The position numbers and the translations under genes were made by a program. The notes under the pieces are model-generated. The model searched no databases and was not told the origin of the DNA. It saw nothing but the letters and a program-made list of their open reading frames with translations. A stretch of DNA of 64,000 nucleotides, taken from positions 1 to 64,000 of the forward strand of contig NZ_CAJFDC010000011.1 in assembly GCF_904067045.1 (NCBI RefSeq). The letters run 5' to 3'. Origin of the DNA: Pseudomonas sp. FEN. GTDB lineage: Bacteria > Pseudomonadota > Gammaproteobacteria > Pseudomonadales > Pseudomonadaceae. Below are positions 34,404-42,674 of the stretch, piece after piece. Position 1 is the first letter of the stretch. Each line of letters opens with the position of its first letter.

Positions 34404-36296
34404 ATGTCCGATCCCATCCATATCAAGGATCACGAGAACGAAAAGCGCCTGGTGAACAAGCGCTTGCTGGCCTGCGGCATCCTGGTCCTGGCGCTGGCCG
34501 GGAGCCTGGTCGCGCGCCTGTATTTCCTCCAGGTCACCGAGTTTTCCTATAACTCCACCGTCTCGGAAAACAACCGCGTCCACGTCCTGCCGATTCCGCC
34601 GGAACGCGGGATTATTTTCGACCGCAACGGCCAGGTGCTCGCCGACAACCAGCCCAGTTTCAACATGACCCTGACCCGCGAACGCGCCGGCGATGTCGGC
34701 CAGGTGCTCGACACGGTGATGAGCGTGCTCAATCTGCCGGAAGAAGACCGGACGATGTTCACCAAGATCCTCAAGCAGTCGCGCCACCCGTTCGAACCGG
34801 TCACCCTGCTCTACGAACTGACCGAACAGCAGATCGCCCTGCTGGCGGTGAACGAGTTCAAGTTGCCGGGCGTCGAAGTCGAGCCGCAGTTCGTTCGACA
34901 TTACCCGCTGGGCGATCATTTCGCCCATTCGGTGGGCTATGTCGGGCGGATCAACGAAAAGGAAAGCAAGCAACTGGACCCGGTGGAATACCGTGGTACC
35001 CAGTCCATCGGCAAGACCGGCATCGAACGCTTCTACGAAGACGAACTGCACGGCCACGTCGGCTACGAGGAAGTCGAGACCAACGCCCAGGGCCGGGTAA
35101 TGCGGGTGCTCAAGCACACCGATCCGATTCCCGGCAAGAACATTGTCCTGAGTCTCGATATCAATCTGCAGGAAGCTGCCGAGAAGGCCCTGGGCGACCG
35201 CCGCGGCGCGGTGATCGCCATTGATCCGAAGACCGGCGAAGTGCTGGCGATGGTCAGCAAGCCAAGTTTCGATCCAAACCTGTTCGTCACCGGGATCCGT
35301 GCCAAGGACTATTCGGCCCTGCGCGATTCCCTCGACCGGCCGCTGTTCAACCGCGCCTTGCGCGGGCTCTACGCCCCGGGCTCAACGATCAAGCCGGAAG
35401 TGGCCATCGCCGGCCTGGACAGTGGGGTGATATCCCCCTCCACCCGGGTGTTCGATCCCGGTTACTTCCAATTGCCCAATGTCGAGCACAAATACCGCAA
35501 CTGGAACCACAGCGGCGATGGCTGGGTTGACCTGAACGCGGCGATCATGCGCTCCAACGACACCTATTTCTATGACCTGGCGAACAAGCTGGGCATCGAC
35601 CGCCTGCACGATTACCTGAACAAGTTCGGCGTCGGCCAGAAGGTCTCCCTGGACATGTTCGAGGAGTCGCCGGGACTGATGCCTTCACGCGAATGGAAAC
35701 GCATGACCCGGCGCCAGGCCTGGTTCCCCGGCGAGACAGTGATCCTTGGCATCGGCCAGGGCTACATGCAGGTCACGCCGCTGCAACTGGCTCAGGCCAC
35801 AACCCTGATCGCCAACAAGGGCGTGTGGAATCGCCCGCACCTGGCGCGGAGCATTGGCCAAGTCGCGCCGGTGGATGAGCATCCGATTCCCAATATCGTG
35901 CTGCGTGATCCCAGGCAGTGGGAACAGGTCAACTACGCCATGCAGTTGGTGATGCATGATCCGCGCGGTATCGCCCGGGCGGCGGCGGTGGGCGCGCAGT
36001 ACCGCATCGCCGGCAAGAGCGGTACGGCGCAGGTGGTGGCGATCAAGCAGGGCGAGCGCTATGACCGTCTGAAGACCTCGGAGCGCAATCGCGACAACGC
36101 TCTGTTCGTCGGCTTTGCCCCGGCGGAAGACCCGCAGATCGTGATTTCGGTGATGATCGAGAACGGCGAGGCCGGTGGCCGGGTAGCAGGTCCCGTGGTA
36201 CGGGAGATTCTCGATGCCTGGCTGCTGGACAAGGACGGCAAGCTCAAGCCTGAATACGCGCATCCGCTCAAGCCGCATGAGGATCCGAAAGTCTAG
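34404..36296 (+). CDS. mrdA: Penicillin-binding protein 2 (peptidoglycan transpeptidase) paralogue
   Basis: A 630-residue class B PBP. One transmembrane helix (LLACGILVLALAGSLVARLY) anchors it in the inner membrane. The PBP dimerisation domain covers about 50-230, followed by the transpeptidase domain with SxxK at Ser327 (GSTIKPE), SND in MRSNDTYFYDL and KSGTAQVV. PBP2 crosslinks peptidoglycan in the elongasome with RodA. Here there is no rodA, mltB, rlpA or dacA next to it, unlike the usual mrdA locus, so it is probably a second copy used in particular conditions. A LysE exporter and a REP element follow. The full length and intact motifs argue that it is active. Confidence 0.9.
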   Translation: MSDPIHIKDHENEKRLVNKRLLACGILVLALAGSLVARLYFLQVTEFSYNSTVSENNRVHVLPIPPERGIIFDRNGQVLADNQPSFNMTLTRERAGDVGQVLDTVMSVLNLPEEDRTMFTKILKQSRHPFEPVTLLYELTEQQIALLAVNEFKLPGVEVEPQFVRHYPLGDHFAHSVGYVGRINEKESKQLDPVEYRGTQSIGKTGIERFYEDELHGHVGYEEVETNAQGRVMRVLKHTDPIPGKNIVLSLDINLQEAAEKALGDRRGAVIAIDPKTGEVLAMVSKPSFDPNLFVTGIRAKDYSALRDSLDRPLFNRALRGLYAPGSTIKPEVAIAGLDSGVISPSTRVFDPGYFQLPNVEHKYRNWNHSGDGWVDLNAAIMRSNDTYFYDLANKLGIDRLHDYLNKFGVGQKVSLDMFEESPGLMPSREWKRMTRRQAWFPGETVILGIGQGYMQVTPLQLAQATTLIANKGVWNRPHLARSIGQVAPVDEHPIPNIVLRDPRQWEQVNYAMQLVMHDPRGIARAAAVGAQYRIAGKSGTAQVVAIKQGERYDRLKTSERNRDNALFVGFAPAEDPQIVISVMIENGEAGGRVAGPVVREILDAWLLDKDGKLKPEYAHPLKPHEDPKV

Positions 36297-36307
36297 TTGA
36301 AGCGACT

Positions 36308-36414
36308 GGCCTCTTCGCGGGCAAGCTCCCCTCCCACTTTAATTCCATGTCGCGCACATCATTTGTGTACCACACAAAACCAATGTGGGAGCGCAGCTTG
36401 CCCGCGAAGAGGCC
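36308..36414. repeat. REP palindrome pair downstream of mrdA
   Basis: GGCCTCTTCGCGGGCAAGCT at the left and the inverted AGCTTGCCCGCGAAGAGGCC at the right enclose about 47 bases. It is of the same family as 16171-16242. It starts 11 bases after the mrdA stop and lies between convergent genes, so it may act as a transcription barrier. Confidence 0.85.
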
Positions 36415-36435
36415 ATCAGGAACATCCCCCACCCA

Positions 36436-37065
36436 TCAAGCCGCGGCACTACGCCGATAAAACGCCAACACCCCACCCAAGGTCATCAACAAACCACCGG
36501 TCACCCGGTTGAACGCCCGCAGATGCCCGCCCTGCAGGCGACTCAACAAGCGTGCGCCGCACAACGCGTAAAACAGCATGATGCTGACATTGAGCAACGT
36601 CAGCACCACGGCCAGCAGCGCATATTGCGGTAGTTGCGCTTGCGTGCCGTCGATGAATTGCGGCAGGAATGCCGACATGAACAGCAACGCCTTCGGATTG
36701 GTCAACGCCACCACGAAACAGCGCATGAACAACCCGACGGAGCAGCTCGAACCTTCCTCTACTGGCAGTTCAGCCAAGGCTCCGGTCGAGCGCAGCATTT
36801 TCCAGCCCAGCCAGACCAGATAAGCCGCCCCCACCCACTTCACCGCCTGGAACAGCGTCTCGCTGGCCTGCAGCAGGATCCCCAGGCCACAGGCCACCGC
36901 CGTCACCAGAAGCGCATCGGCCAACACCGCCCCGCCCATGCCCCAGGCCGCCGCCCGCACGCCGTGATTGGAGCCGTTGTGCAACGCCAGCAGCACGGTC
37001 GGGCCGGGCATGGCGATGATCGCCGCCGAGCTGATCAGGAACAGGAGCAACGTTGCCAGCGTCAT
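36436..37065 (-). CDS. LysE/RhtB-family amino acid exporter
   Basis: A 209-residue inner-membrane protein with the RhtB pattern of about six helices. It begins LLLFLISSAAIIAMPGPTVL, in which the MPGP motif of the first helix is diagnostic. GVRAAAWGMGGAVLADALLV, WVGAAYLVWLGWKMLRS and ALTNPKALLFMSAFLPQF are conserved family stretches. Members export amino acids such as homoserine, threonine or leucine. Which one cannot be read from sequence. It is divergent from the ALDH gene and convergent with mrdA. Confidence 0.9.
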   Translation of the reverse strand: MTLATLLLFLISSAAIIAMPGPTVLLALHNGSNHGVRAAAWGMGGAVLADALLVTAVACGLGILLQASETLFQAVKWVGAAYLVWLGWKMLRSTGALAELPVEEGSSCSVGLFMRCFVVALTNPKALLFMSAFLPQFIDGTQAQLPQYALLAVVLTLLNVSIMLFYALCGARLLSRLQGGHLRAFNRVTGGLLMTLGGVLAFYRRSAAA

Positions 37066-37241
37066 GAAGGTAGCCTTGATAATGAAAAATGAACGTCATT
37101 CTGCGGCCGGCACGTCCGCGCTTCAACCGCAGGTACGCCAGCCTGTCGTTTGCGCTGGACGCGACTAAGCTGTTTCGTGATAAAACAGGCTCAATCACTG
37201 AAGCGTTTCAGCGTCCTTCCCCACAGACAGGGTGATGCCTC

Positions 37242-38867
37242 ATGACCGACCAGAAGCTGCTCGACTCACTGTTTCCCGCCGCTGCGGACATTCCGGAAAA
37301 GTATCGCCTCGAAGGCCAACTGGAGCAACGCGAATACCTGGTCAACGGCAGCTTGCGCACCTGGGCCGGCCCACTGGCGCAGGTCCGCAGCCCAGTGTAT
37401 CTCGCCACCGCCAACGGCGACGAACAGGTGATCCTCGGCAGCACGCCACTGCTGGACGCCGAGACCGCCCTCAGCGCCCTCGATGCGGCGGTCCACGCCT
37501 ATGACCGTGGCCAGGGCGAATGGCCGACGTTGCGCGTGGCCGAACGCATCCAGCACGTGGAATCCTTCCTGCGGCGCATGCGCGCGCAACGTGAGGCCGT
37601 GGTCAAACTGCTGATGTGGGAGATCGGCAAGAACCTCAAGGACTCCGAGAAGGAGTTCGACCGTACCTGCGACTATATCGTCGACACCATCAATGCCTTG
37701 AAGGAGCTCGACCGCCGCTCCAGTCGCTTTGAGCTGGAACAGGACACCCTCGGCCAGATCCGCCGCGTGCCGATGGGCGTGGCGCTGTGCATGGGCCCCT
37801 ACAACTACCCGCTGAACGAAACCTTCACCACCCTGATCCCCGCGTTGATCATGGGTAATACCGTGGTCTTCAAGCCGGCCAAGCTCGGCGTGCTGCTGAT
37901 TCGTCCGTTGCTGGAAGCCTTCCGCGACAGTTTCCCGGCTGGGGTGATCAACGTCATCTATGGTAGTGGCCGGGAGACCGTCAGCGCGCTGATGGCCAGC
38001 GGCAAGATCGATATCTTCGCCTTTATCGGCACCAACAAGGCCGCCAGCGACCTGAAGAAACTCCATCCCCGGCCCCACCGCCTGCGCGCCGCCCTGGGCC
38101 TGGATGCGAAGAACCCGGCCATCGTGCTGCCTGCGGTCGACCTGGACAATGCGGTCAACGAGTGCATCACCGGTTCGTTGTCGTTCAATGGCCAGCGCTG
38201 CACCGCATTGAAGATCCTGTTCGTGCACGAAGACGTGGTCGAAGGTTTTATCGAGAAATTCAACCGCAAGGTACAAAGCCTGGTACCCGGCATGCCCTGG
38301 GACAACGGCGTGTCTCTGACGCCACTGCCGGAAGCCGGCAAGATCGACTACCTCAAGGCCCTGGTGGCCGATGCCCAGGACAAGGGCGCCACGGTGATCA
38401 ACCCCGGCGGTGGCCAGACCCGCGCCTCGTTCTTCTACCCGGCGGTGCTCTACCCGGTGAATGCCGGGATGCGTGTGTACCAGGAGGAACAGTTCGGCCC
38501 GGTAGTGCCCATCGTGCCCTACCGTGACCTGGAAACCGTCATCGACTACGTGCTGGAGTCGGACTTCGGTCAGCAGTTGAGTGTTTTCGGCACCGATCCG
38601 GCCCAGGTCGGCCGACTGGTGGATACCTTCGCCAACCAGGTCGGGCGGATCAATATCAATGCCCAGTGCCAGCGTGGTCCGGACTCCTACCCGTTCAACG
38701 GCCGCAAGAACTCGGCCGAAGGTACGCTCTCGGTGCACGATGCCCTGCGGGTATTCTCGATCCGCACCCTGGTGGCAACCAAATTCCAAGACAGCAACAA
38801 GACACTGATCAGCGATATCATCCATAATCGCCAGTCGACGTTCCTGACCACCGATTACATCTTCTGA
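37242..38867 (+). CDS. NADP-dependent glyceraldehyde-3-phosphate dehydrogenase-like ALDH
   Basis: An aldehyde dehydrogenase superfamily member of 541 residues, of the type annotated as non-phosphorylating GAPDH. PMGVALCMGPYNYPLNETFT is the cofactor-domain entry, MGNTVVFKPAK the NADP-binding stretch, NGQRCTALK carries catalytic Cys320, and YQEEQFGPVVPIVPY is the conserved C-terminal Glu-Phe-Gly block. The ELGGK element holding the general-base Glu of most ALDHs reads GLDAK here, with Gly286 in the Glu position; this may be a subfamily trait. The reaction would oxidise glyceraldehyde-3-phosphate to 3-phosphoglycerate with NADPH formation. It has no operon partner. The assignment is by overall resemblance, not by a diagnostic residue. 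Confidence 0.75.
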   Translation: MTDQKLLDSLFPAAADIPEKYRLEGQLEQREYLVNGSLRTWAGPLAQVRSPVYLATANGDEQVILGSTPLLDAETALSALDAAVHAYDRGQGEWPTLRVAERIQHVESFLRRMRAQREAVVKLLMWEIGKNLKDSEKEFDRTCDYIVDTINALKELDRRSSRFELEQDTLGQIRRVPMGVALCMGPYNYPLNETFTTLIPALIMGNTVVFKPAKLGVLLIRPLLEAFRDSFPAGVINVIYGSGRETVSALMASGKIDIFAFIGTNKAASDLKKLHPRPHRLRAALGLDAKNPAIVLPAVDLDNAVNECITGSLSFNGQRCTALKILFVHEDVVEGFIEKFNRKVQSLVPGMPWDNGVSLTPLPEAGKIDYLKALVADAQDKGATVINPGGGQTRASFFYPAVLYPVNAGMRVYQEEQFGPVVPIVPYRDLETVIDYVLESDFGQQLSVFGTDPAQVGRLVDTFANQVGRININAQCQRGPDSYPFNGRKNSAEGTLSVHDALRVFSIRTLVATKFQDSNKTLISDIIHNRQSTFLTTDYIF

Positions 38868-38883
38868 CGCCTCAGGTCACCTG

Positions 38884-38962
38884 TGGGGGCTGGCTTGCCG
38901 GCGATGGTAACGACGCGGAGCCTGTCAACCCGCGGTTGCCTGAGTCGCCGGCAAGCTGGTGC
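38884..38962. repeat. REP-like inverted repeat
   Basis: CTGGCTTGCCGGCGATGG near the left and CGCCGGCAAGCTGG at the right are inverted, about 45 bases apart. This is a different REP family from the others in the window. It lies between the ALDH and diguanylate cyclase genes and may end the ALDH transcript. Confidence 0.7.
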
Positions 38963-39071
38963 TTACAAATGGCATCGATTTTTTATGCCAGGCCCATAGG
39001 GTCGCCGGGCGCTCTGATCTATCATTGCGCCTCTGGCTGCCCGGGCCCGCCCTTATTTTTATAAGAAATCC

Positions 39072-40652
39072 ATGCCACGCATCGACCTCCGCCGATTGAT
39101 CCTGTTGTTGTCGCTCTCCGCCGTCACCCTGACCGCCGGCAACCTGTTCTTCGCCAGCTACCAGACCCAGCGCAACTTCCTGATGGCACAGACCCTGGAA
39201 GCCAATCGGATCTATGCCCTGAAGTTGGCCAACACCACCAACAACTTCCTCAAGTCGGCCCAGCAACAACTGGCCTTCAGCGCCGGACTGCTCCCGGCGA
39301 TCTGGAACCAGCCGCAACAACTGTGGCAGGAAACCCACCGGCTACGTCGCGAGACCAACAGTTTCAACTCGCTGATCATCGTCCGGTCGGACGGCAAGAT
39401 CATCGCATCGTCTCCACTGTCGATGAACCTGACAGGCGCGGTGGCCGCCAGCGAAGGCTATCGCCAGGCCAGCAGCGCGCGCCAACCCTACATTTCAAGC
39501 CCCTATGTCGGGGCCAAAAATCACCTGATGATCCAGATTTCCCATCCGATCTTCGACGCCGGCGGTAACTACCTCGGCTACCTGGGTGCCGGTATCTACC
39601 TCAATGAACAGAACATCCTGCACTCGCTATTGGGCGAACAGTATTACCGTGATGGCACCTACCTCTACGTCGTCGATACCCAGGGTCGGCTGATCTATCA
39701 TCAGGACCCGGCGCGCGTGGGCGAGACGATCAGGGGCAACCCGGCCATCGACGCCGTGATCGCCGGCCAGAGCGGCAGCCTGAGATTGCACAACTCCCGG
39801 GGCGTCGACATGCTCACCGGCTATGCGCCAGTGCCCCGGATCGGCTGGGGCGTGATCAGCCAGCGGCCCACGGCCATCACCTTGGAGGGCCTGCAACGAC
39901 TGATGCTGGAAGTCGCCGGTTACGCCGTGCCGCTGTTGCTGCTGTTGTTGCTGGGCATCTGGTGGGTCTCGACGCTGATCACCAAACCCCTCTGGCAACT
40001 GGCCAACTCCACCCAGTATTGGGGCTCGTCCAGCGCCGCCCAGTCGGTCAGCAAGGTAAGGGCCTGGTATTACGAGGCTGCCCAGCTGAAGAACGCCATG
40101 CAAAAGGCGCTGTTATCGCTGCACCAGCAATTGGGCCGACTCAATCAGGAAAGTGTCACCGATCCGCTGACCGGCCTGACCAACCGGCGCGGCCTGCAAT
40201 TGATCCTCGATGACTGGGAAAGCCGTCAACAGCCGTTCTCACTGATCGCCCTGGACATCGACCACTTCAAGCAGGTCAACGACAGCTACGGGCACAACGC
40301 TGGCGACCTGGTACTGCAACACCTGGCCCAGCAAATGCGCCGCCACTCCCGGGAAAGCGATGTACTCTGCCGCCAGGGTGGCGAGGAGTTCCTGATGCTG
40401 CTGCCGGATACCCCGCCGAACCAGGCGATCCAGGTGGCCGAGCGTCTGCGGGCGGCGATGGCCTACACCGAAAGCCCCAATGGCATTCCGGTCACCGTAT
40501 CCCTGGGCGTGGTCAGTTGGCCCCAGGTCGGGCAGACCGTGGCCCAGGCGCTCAGGGAAGCGGACCAGGCCCTCTACCAGGCCAAGGCCGGCGGACGCAA
40601 TCGCGTGGTGTACACCGATCAGGGCATGCCACCAGACGACACGAACGGATAG
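39072..40652 (+). CDS. Membrane diguanylate cyclase with periplasmic sensor domain
   Basis: A 526-residue protein making cyclic di-GMP. A first membrane helix (LILLLSLSAVTLTAGNLFFA) and a second (VPLLLLLLLGIWWVSTLI, around residue 290) bracket a periplasmic domain of dCACHE type (GYRQASSARQPYISSPYVGA, then DTQGRLIYHQDP). A short linker follows, then the GGDEF domain with DPLTGLTNRRGLQLI and the active site GGEEF at 436-440. RESD five residues before it is the RxxD inhibitory site, so product feedback is expected. The ligand of the sensor domain is unknown. It is separated by 99 bases from the PatB-type gene. Confidence 0.92.
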   Translation: MPRIDLRRLILLLSLSAVTLTAGNLFFASYQTQRNFLMAQTLEANRIYALKLANTTNNFLKSAQQQLAFSAGLLPAIWNQPQQLWQETHRLRRETNSFNSLIIVRSDGKIIASSPLSMNLTGAVAASEGYRQASSARQPYISSPYVGAKNHLMIQISHPIFDAGGNYLGYLGAGIYLNEQNILHSLLGEQYYRDGTYLYVVDTQGRLIYHQDPARVGETIRGNPAIDAVIAGQSGSLRLHNSRGVDMLTGYAPVPRIGWGVISQRPTAITLEGLQRLMLEVAGYAVPLLLLLLLGIWWVSTLITKPLWQLANSTQYWGSSSAAQSVSKVRAWYYEAAQLKNAMQKALLSLHQQLGRLNQESVTDPLTGLTNRRGLQLILDDWESRQQPFSLIALDIDHFKQVNDSYGHNAGDLVLQHLAQQMRRHSRESDVLCRQGGEEFLMLLPDTPPNQAIQVAERLRAAMAYTESPNGIPVTVSLGVVSWPQVGQTVAQALREADQALYQAKAGGRNRVVYTDQGMPPDDTNG

Positions 40653-40751
40653 ACTGGGCGCCTCGAGCGAGGCTAACCAGGCCCTCACTCGCCACTGCCA
40701 GCCATGGACACCCGACGATTTCGGGAATTTCTTTCGAGATTGACCGCCAGC

Positions 40752-41900
40752 ATGACCTTCAACTTCGACACCCTGATCGACCGCCACAACACCGGCAGCA
40801 CCAAGTGGAGCCGCTACCCGGCCGATGTCCTGCCGATGTGGGTGGCCGACATGGACCTGCCGGTGGCGGACGCGATCATCCAGGCCCTGCACAAGCGCCT
40901 GGAACATCCACAACTGGGTTACAGCGTGGCCCAGGAAGCCCTGCGCCAGGCCATTGTCGCCGACCTCTGGGCCAAGTACGCCTGGCGGGTGCAGCCCCAG
41001 GAGCTGATTTTCCTGCCGGGTGTCGAGCCGGGTTTCAACATGGCCCTGCACGCCTTTGTCCAGCCAGGCCAGAACGTCGTGGTGCAGACGCCGAACTACC
41101 GGCCGCTGCGCCTGGCGCCGGGCCACTGGAACCTGCCGAAGGTCGAGCTGGCGTTCGAACGTGATGCCCACGGTGACTACCTCACACCGTTCGACGCGCT
41201 GCGCAGCGCCTTGCAGGGTGGTGGCGCGCTGTTGCTGAGCAACCCGCACAATCCGTTGGGCAAGGTTTTCCCTCGGGAAGAACTGCAGCAGGTGGCGGAT
41301 ATCTGCCTGCAACAGGGCGCGCTGATCATCAGCGACGAAATCCATGCCGACCTCTGCTTCGACGGTCGCCGCCATGTGCCGATCGCCTCCCTGAGCGCGG
41401 AAATCGCCAGGCGCACCATCACCCTGATGTCGGCGAGCAAGGCCTACAACATCGCCGGCTTGAAGACCGCCTATGCCATCGTCCAGGATCCGGCGTTGCG
41501 TGAGCGCTTCAACGCCGCCCGCAGTGGAATGGTCGACAGCGTCAACGCCCTTGGGCTGGAAGCCACGTTCACCGCCTACAGCGAGTGCGGGCCGTGGCTC
41601 AAGGGCCTGGTCGAATACCTGCAGGGCAACCGTGACTATCTGCAACACGCCGTGGCGACCCGGCTGCCGGGCGTGACCCTGCAACCGATCCAGGGCACTT
41701 ACCTGGCCTGGCTGGATTGCAGCGCCTTGGGCCTGACGGACCCGTACCGGTTTTTCCTGGAAGAGGCCAAGGTGGGGTTGAGCGCGGGTATCGAGTTCGG
41801 CGATGACGCCAAGCAGTTCGTGCGCCTGAATTTCGGTTGCCCGAGGGCGTTGCTGGAGGAAGGTATCAGCCGGATGGAGCAGAGTTTGCGTCGGCGTTGA
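40752..41900 (+). CDS. patB: PatB/MalY-type cystathionine beta-lyase
   Basis: A PLP-dependent C-S lyase of 382 residues. The start MTFNFDTLIDRHNTGSTKW matches the family N-terminus. LPMWVADMDLPVADAI is characteristic, GVEPGFNMALHAFV and LLSNPHNPLGKVF follow, and MSASKAYNIAGLKTAYAIV carries the PLP lysine. Such enzymes cleave cystathionine or cysteine conjugates to a thiol, pyruvate and ammonia. The ribosome-binding site is poor, and an in-frame ATG 16 codons earlier exists. It is a single gene, followed by the large REP cluster. Confidence 0.85.
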   Translation: MTFNFDTLIDRHNTGSTKWSRYPADVLPMWVADMDLPVADAIIQALHKRLEHPQLGYSVAQEALRQAIVADLWAKYAWRVQPQELIFLPGVEPGFNMALHAFVQPGQNVVVQTPNYRPLRLAPGHWNLPKVELAFERDAHGDYLTPFDALRSALQGGGALLLSNPHNPLGKVFPREELQQVADICLQQGALIISDEIHADLCFDGRRHVPIASLSAEIARRTITLMSASKAYNIAGLKTAYAIVQDPALRERFNAARSGMVDSVNALGLEATFTAYSECGPWLKGLVEYLQGNRDYLQHAVATRLPGVTLQPIQGTYLAWLDCSALGLTDPYRFFLEEAKVGLSAGIEFGDDAKQFVRLNFGCPRALLEEGISRMEQSLRRR

Positions 41901-41930
41901 GAAGGCGATGCCAAAAAACACCGCCACATC

Positions 41931-42270
41931 CGTAGGAGCAGCCGGTCGACGCTCGATTGCTCGCGAGGGTCATCCAGGCACCGCTGGGTATCAGATGTTG
42001 TGGCGATCGGGCTTGCCCGCGTTGGGCTGCGAAGCAGCCCCGAATCCAGTGTAATTTGCAGGAGCGAACTTGCTCGCGAGGGGGCGTCCAGCCCCCACTG
42101 GGTATCAGATGTTGTGGCGAGCGGGCTTGCCCGCGTTGGGCTGCGAAGCAGCCCCGAATCCAGTGTAATTTGCAGGAGCGAACTTGCTCGCGAAGGGCGT
42201 CCAGACCCCACTGGGTATCAGATGCCCCGAGTTATCGTTGACGTCCATCGCGAGCAAGCTCGGCTCCTAC
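41931..42270. repeat. Compound REP cluster with 113-114-bp tandem repeats
   Basis: The element beginning CTGGGTATCAGATG occurs at 41984, 42098 and 42211, giving periods of 114 and 113 bases. The first two units are nearly identical and each holds a GGCGANCGGGCTTGCCCGCG REP, an inner TTGGGCTGCGAAGCAGCC palindrome and a GGAGCGAACTTGCTCGCGA REP. The third unit switches to a different end, GTTATCGTTGACGTCCATCG, and closes with the inverted AGCAAGCTCGGCTCCTAC. This fills the whole gap after patB. Open frames through it are repeat artefacts, not genes. Confidence 0.9.
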
Positions 42271-42299
42271 AAGTACAAGGAGCGTGTTGTTTCAGTAGG

Positions 42300-42506
42300 T
42301 CAGGCCTGCTTGTTCAAACGTGGTTTGGCCTTGGGGAAATACGGCGGCTTGACCAGCAGCGTCGGCGCGGGCTTCACCGTCCTGGCCGCAGACTCCTCGA
42401 CCGGCGGCTCCCCACCGAACTCCGCCACATAAGCCGTCTGGCCGCAGCGCAGACGATTGTTGATGGGAAACTCATCTCCATTGTCGTAAATGTACGCGTC
42501 CTTCAT
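42300..42506 (-). CDS. 68-residue hypothetical protein
   Basis: A small protein, MKDAYIYDNGDEFPINNRLR onward, ending in a Pro/Lys-rich tail (TVKPAPTLLVKPPYFPKAKP). AAGGAGAAGG, a near-perfect ribosome-binding site, precedes the ATG; the longer open frame upstream has no such signal. There is no signal peptide or membrane segment, and I recognise no domain. It lies downstream of the RND operon on the same strand with a 168-base gap, and ends where the REP cluster begins. Its strong initiation signal and acidic-then-basic composition support coding. Confidence 0.65.
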   Translation of the reverse strand: MKDAYIYDNGDEFPINNRLRCGQTAYVAEFGGEPPVEESAARTVKPAPTLLVKPPYFPKAKPRLNKQA

Positions 42507-42674
42507 AGCCTTCTCCTTCTCACCATAATTGATCCCCGCCGGCAAATACCCGGCGGCTTCAAAAATATTGAGAGTAGTCGAGCGACAGCGATTCGCAGGC
42601 CCTGGTGTCAGGTTCCGACGAATGACCAGCCAGTCACAAAACTTCACTTGCGTGACCGGGCTTTCACATCGATT

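Noticed and set aside
40660..40673. GCCTCG/CGAGGC hairpin after the diguanylate cyclase as a terminator
   Set aside because: Only a 6-bp stem with a 2-base loop and no T-run.
41957..42241. Internally repeated 94-codon frame
   Set aside because: It is the REP tandem array read as protein; the repeat is explained by DNA palindromes.
41931..42270. CRISPR array
   Set aside because: Regular repeats are present, but units are about 114 bases, palindromic, with no unique spacers and no cas genes.
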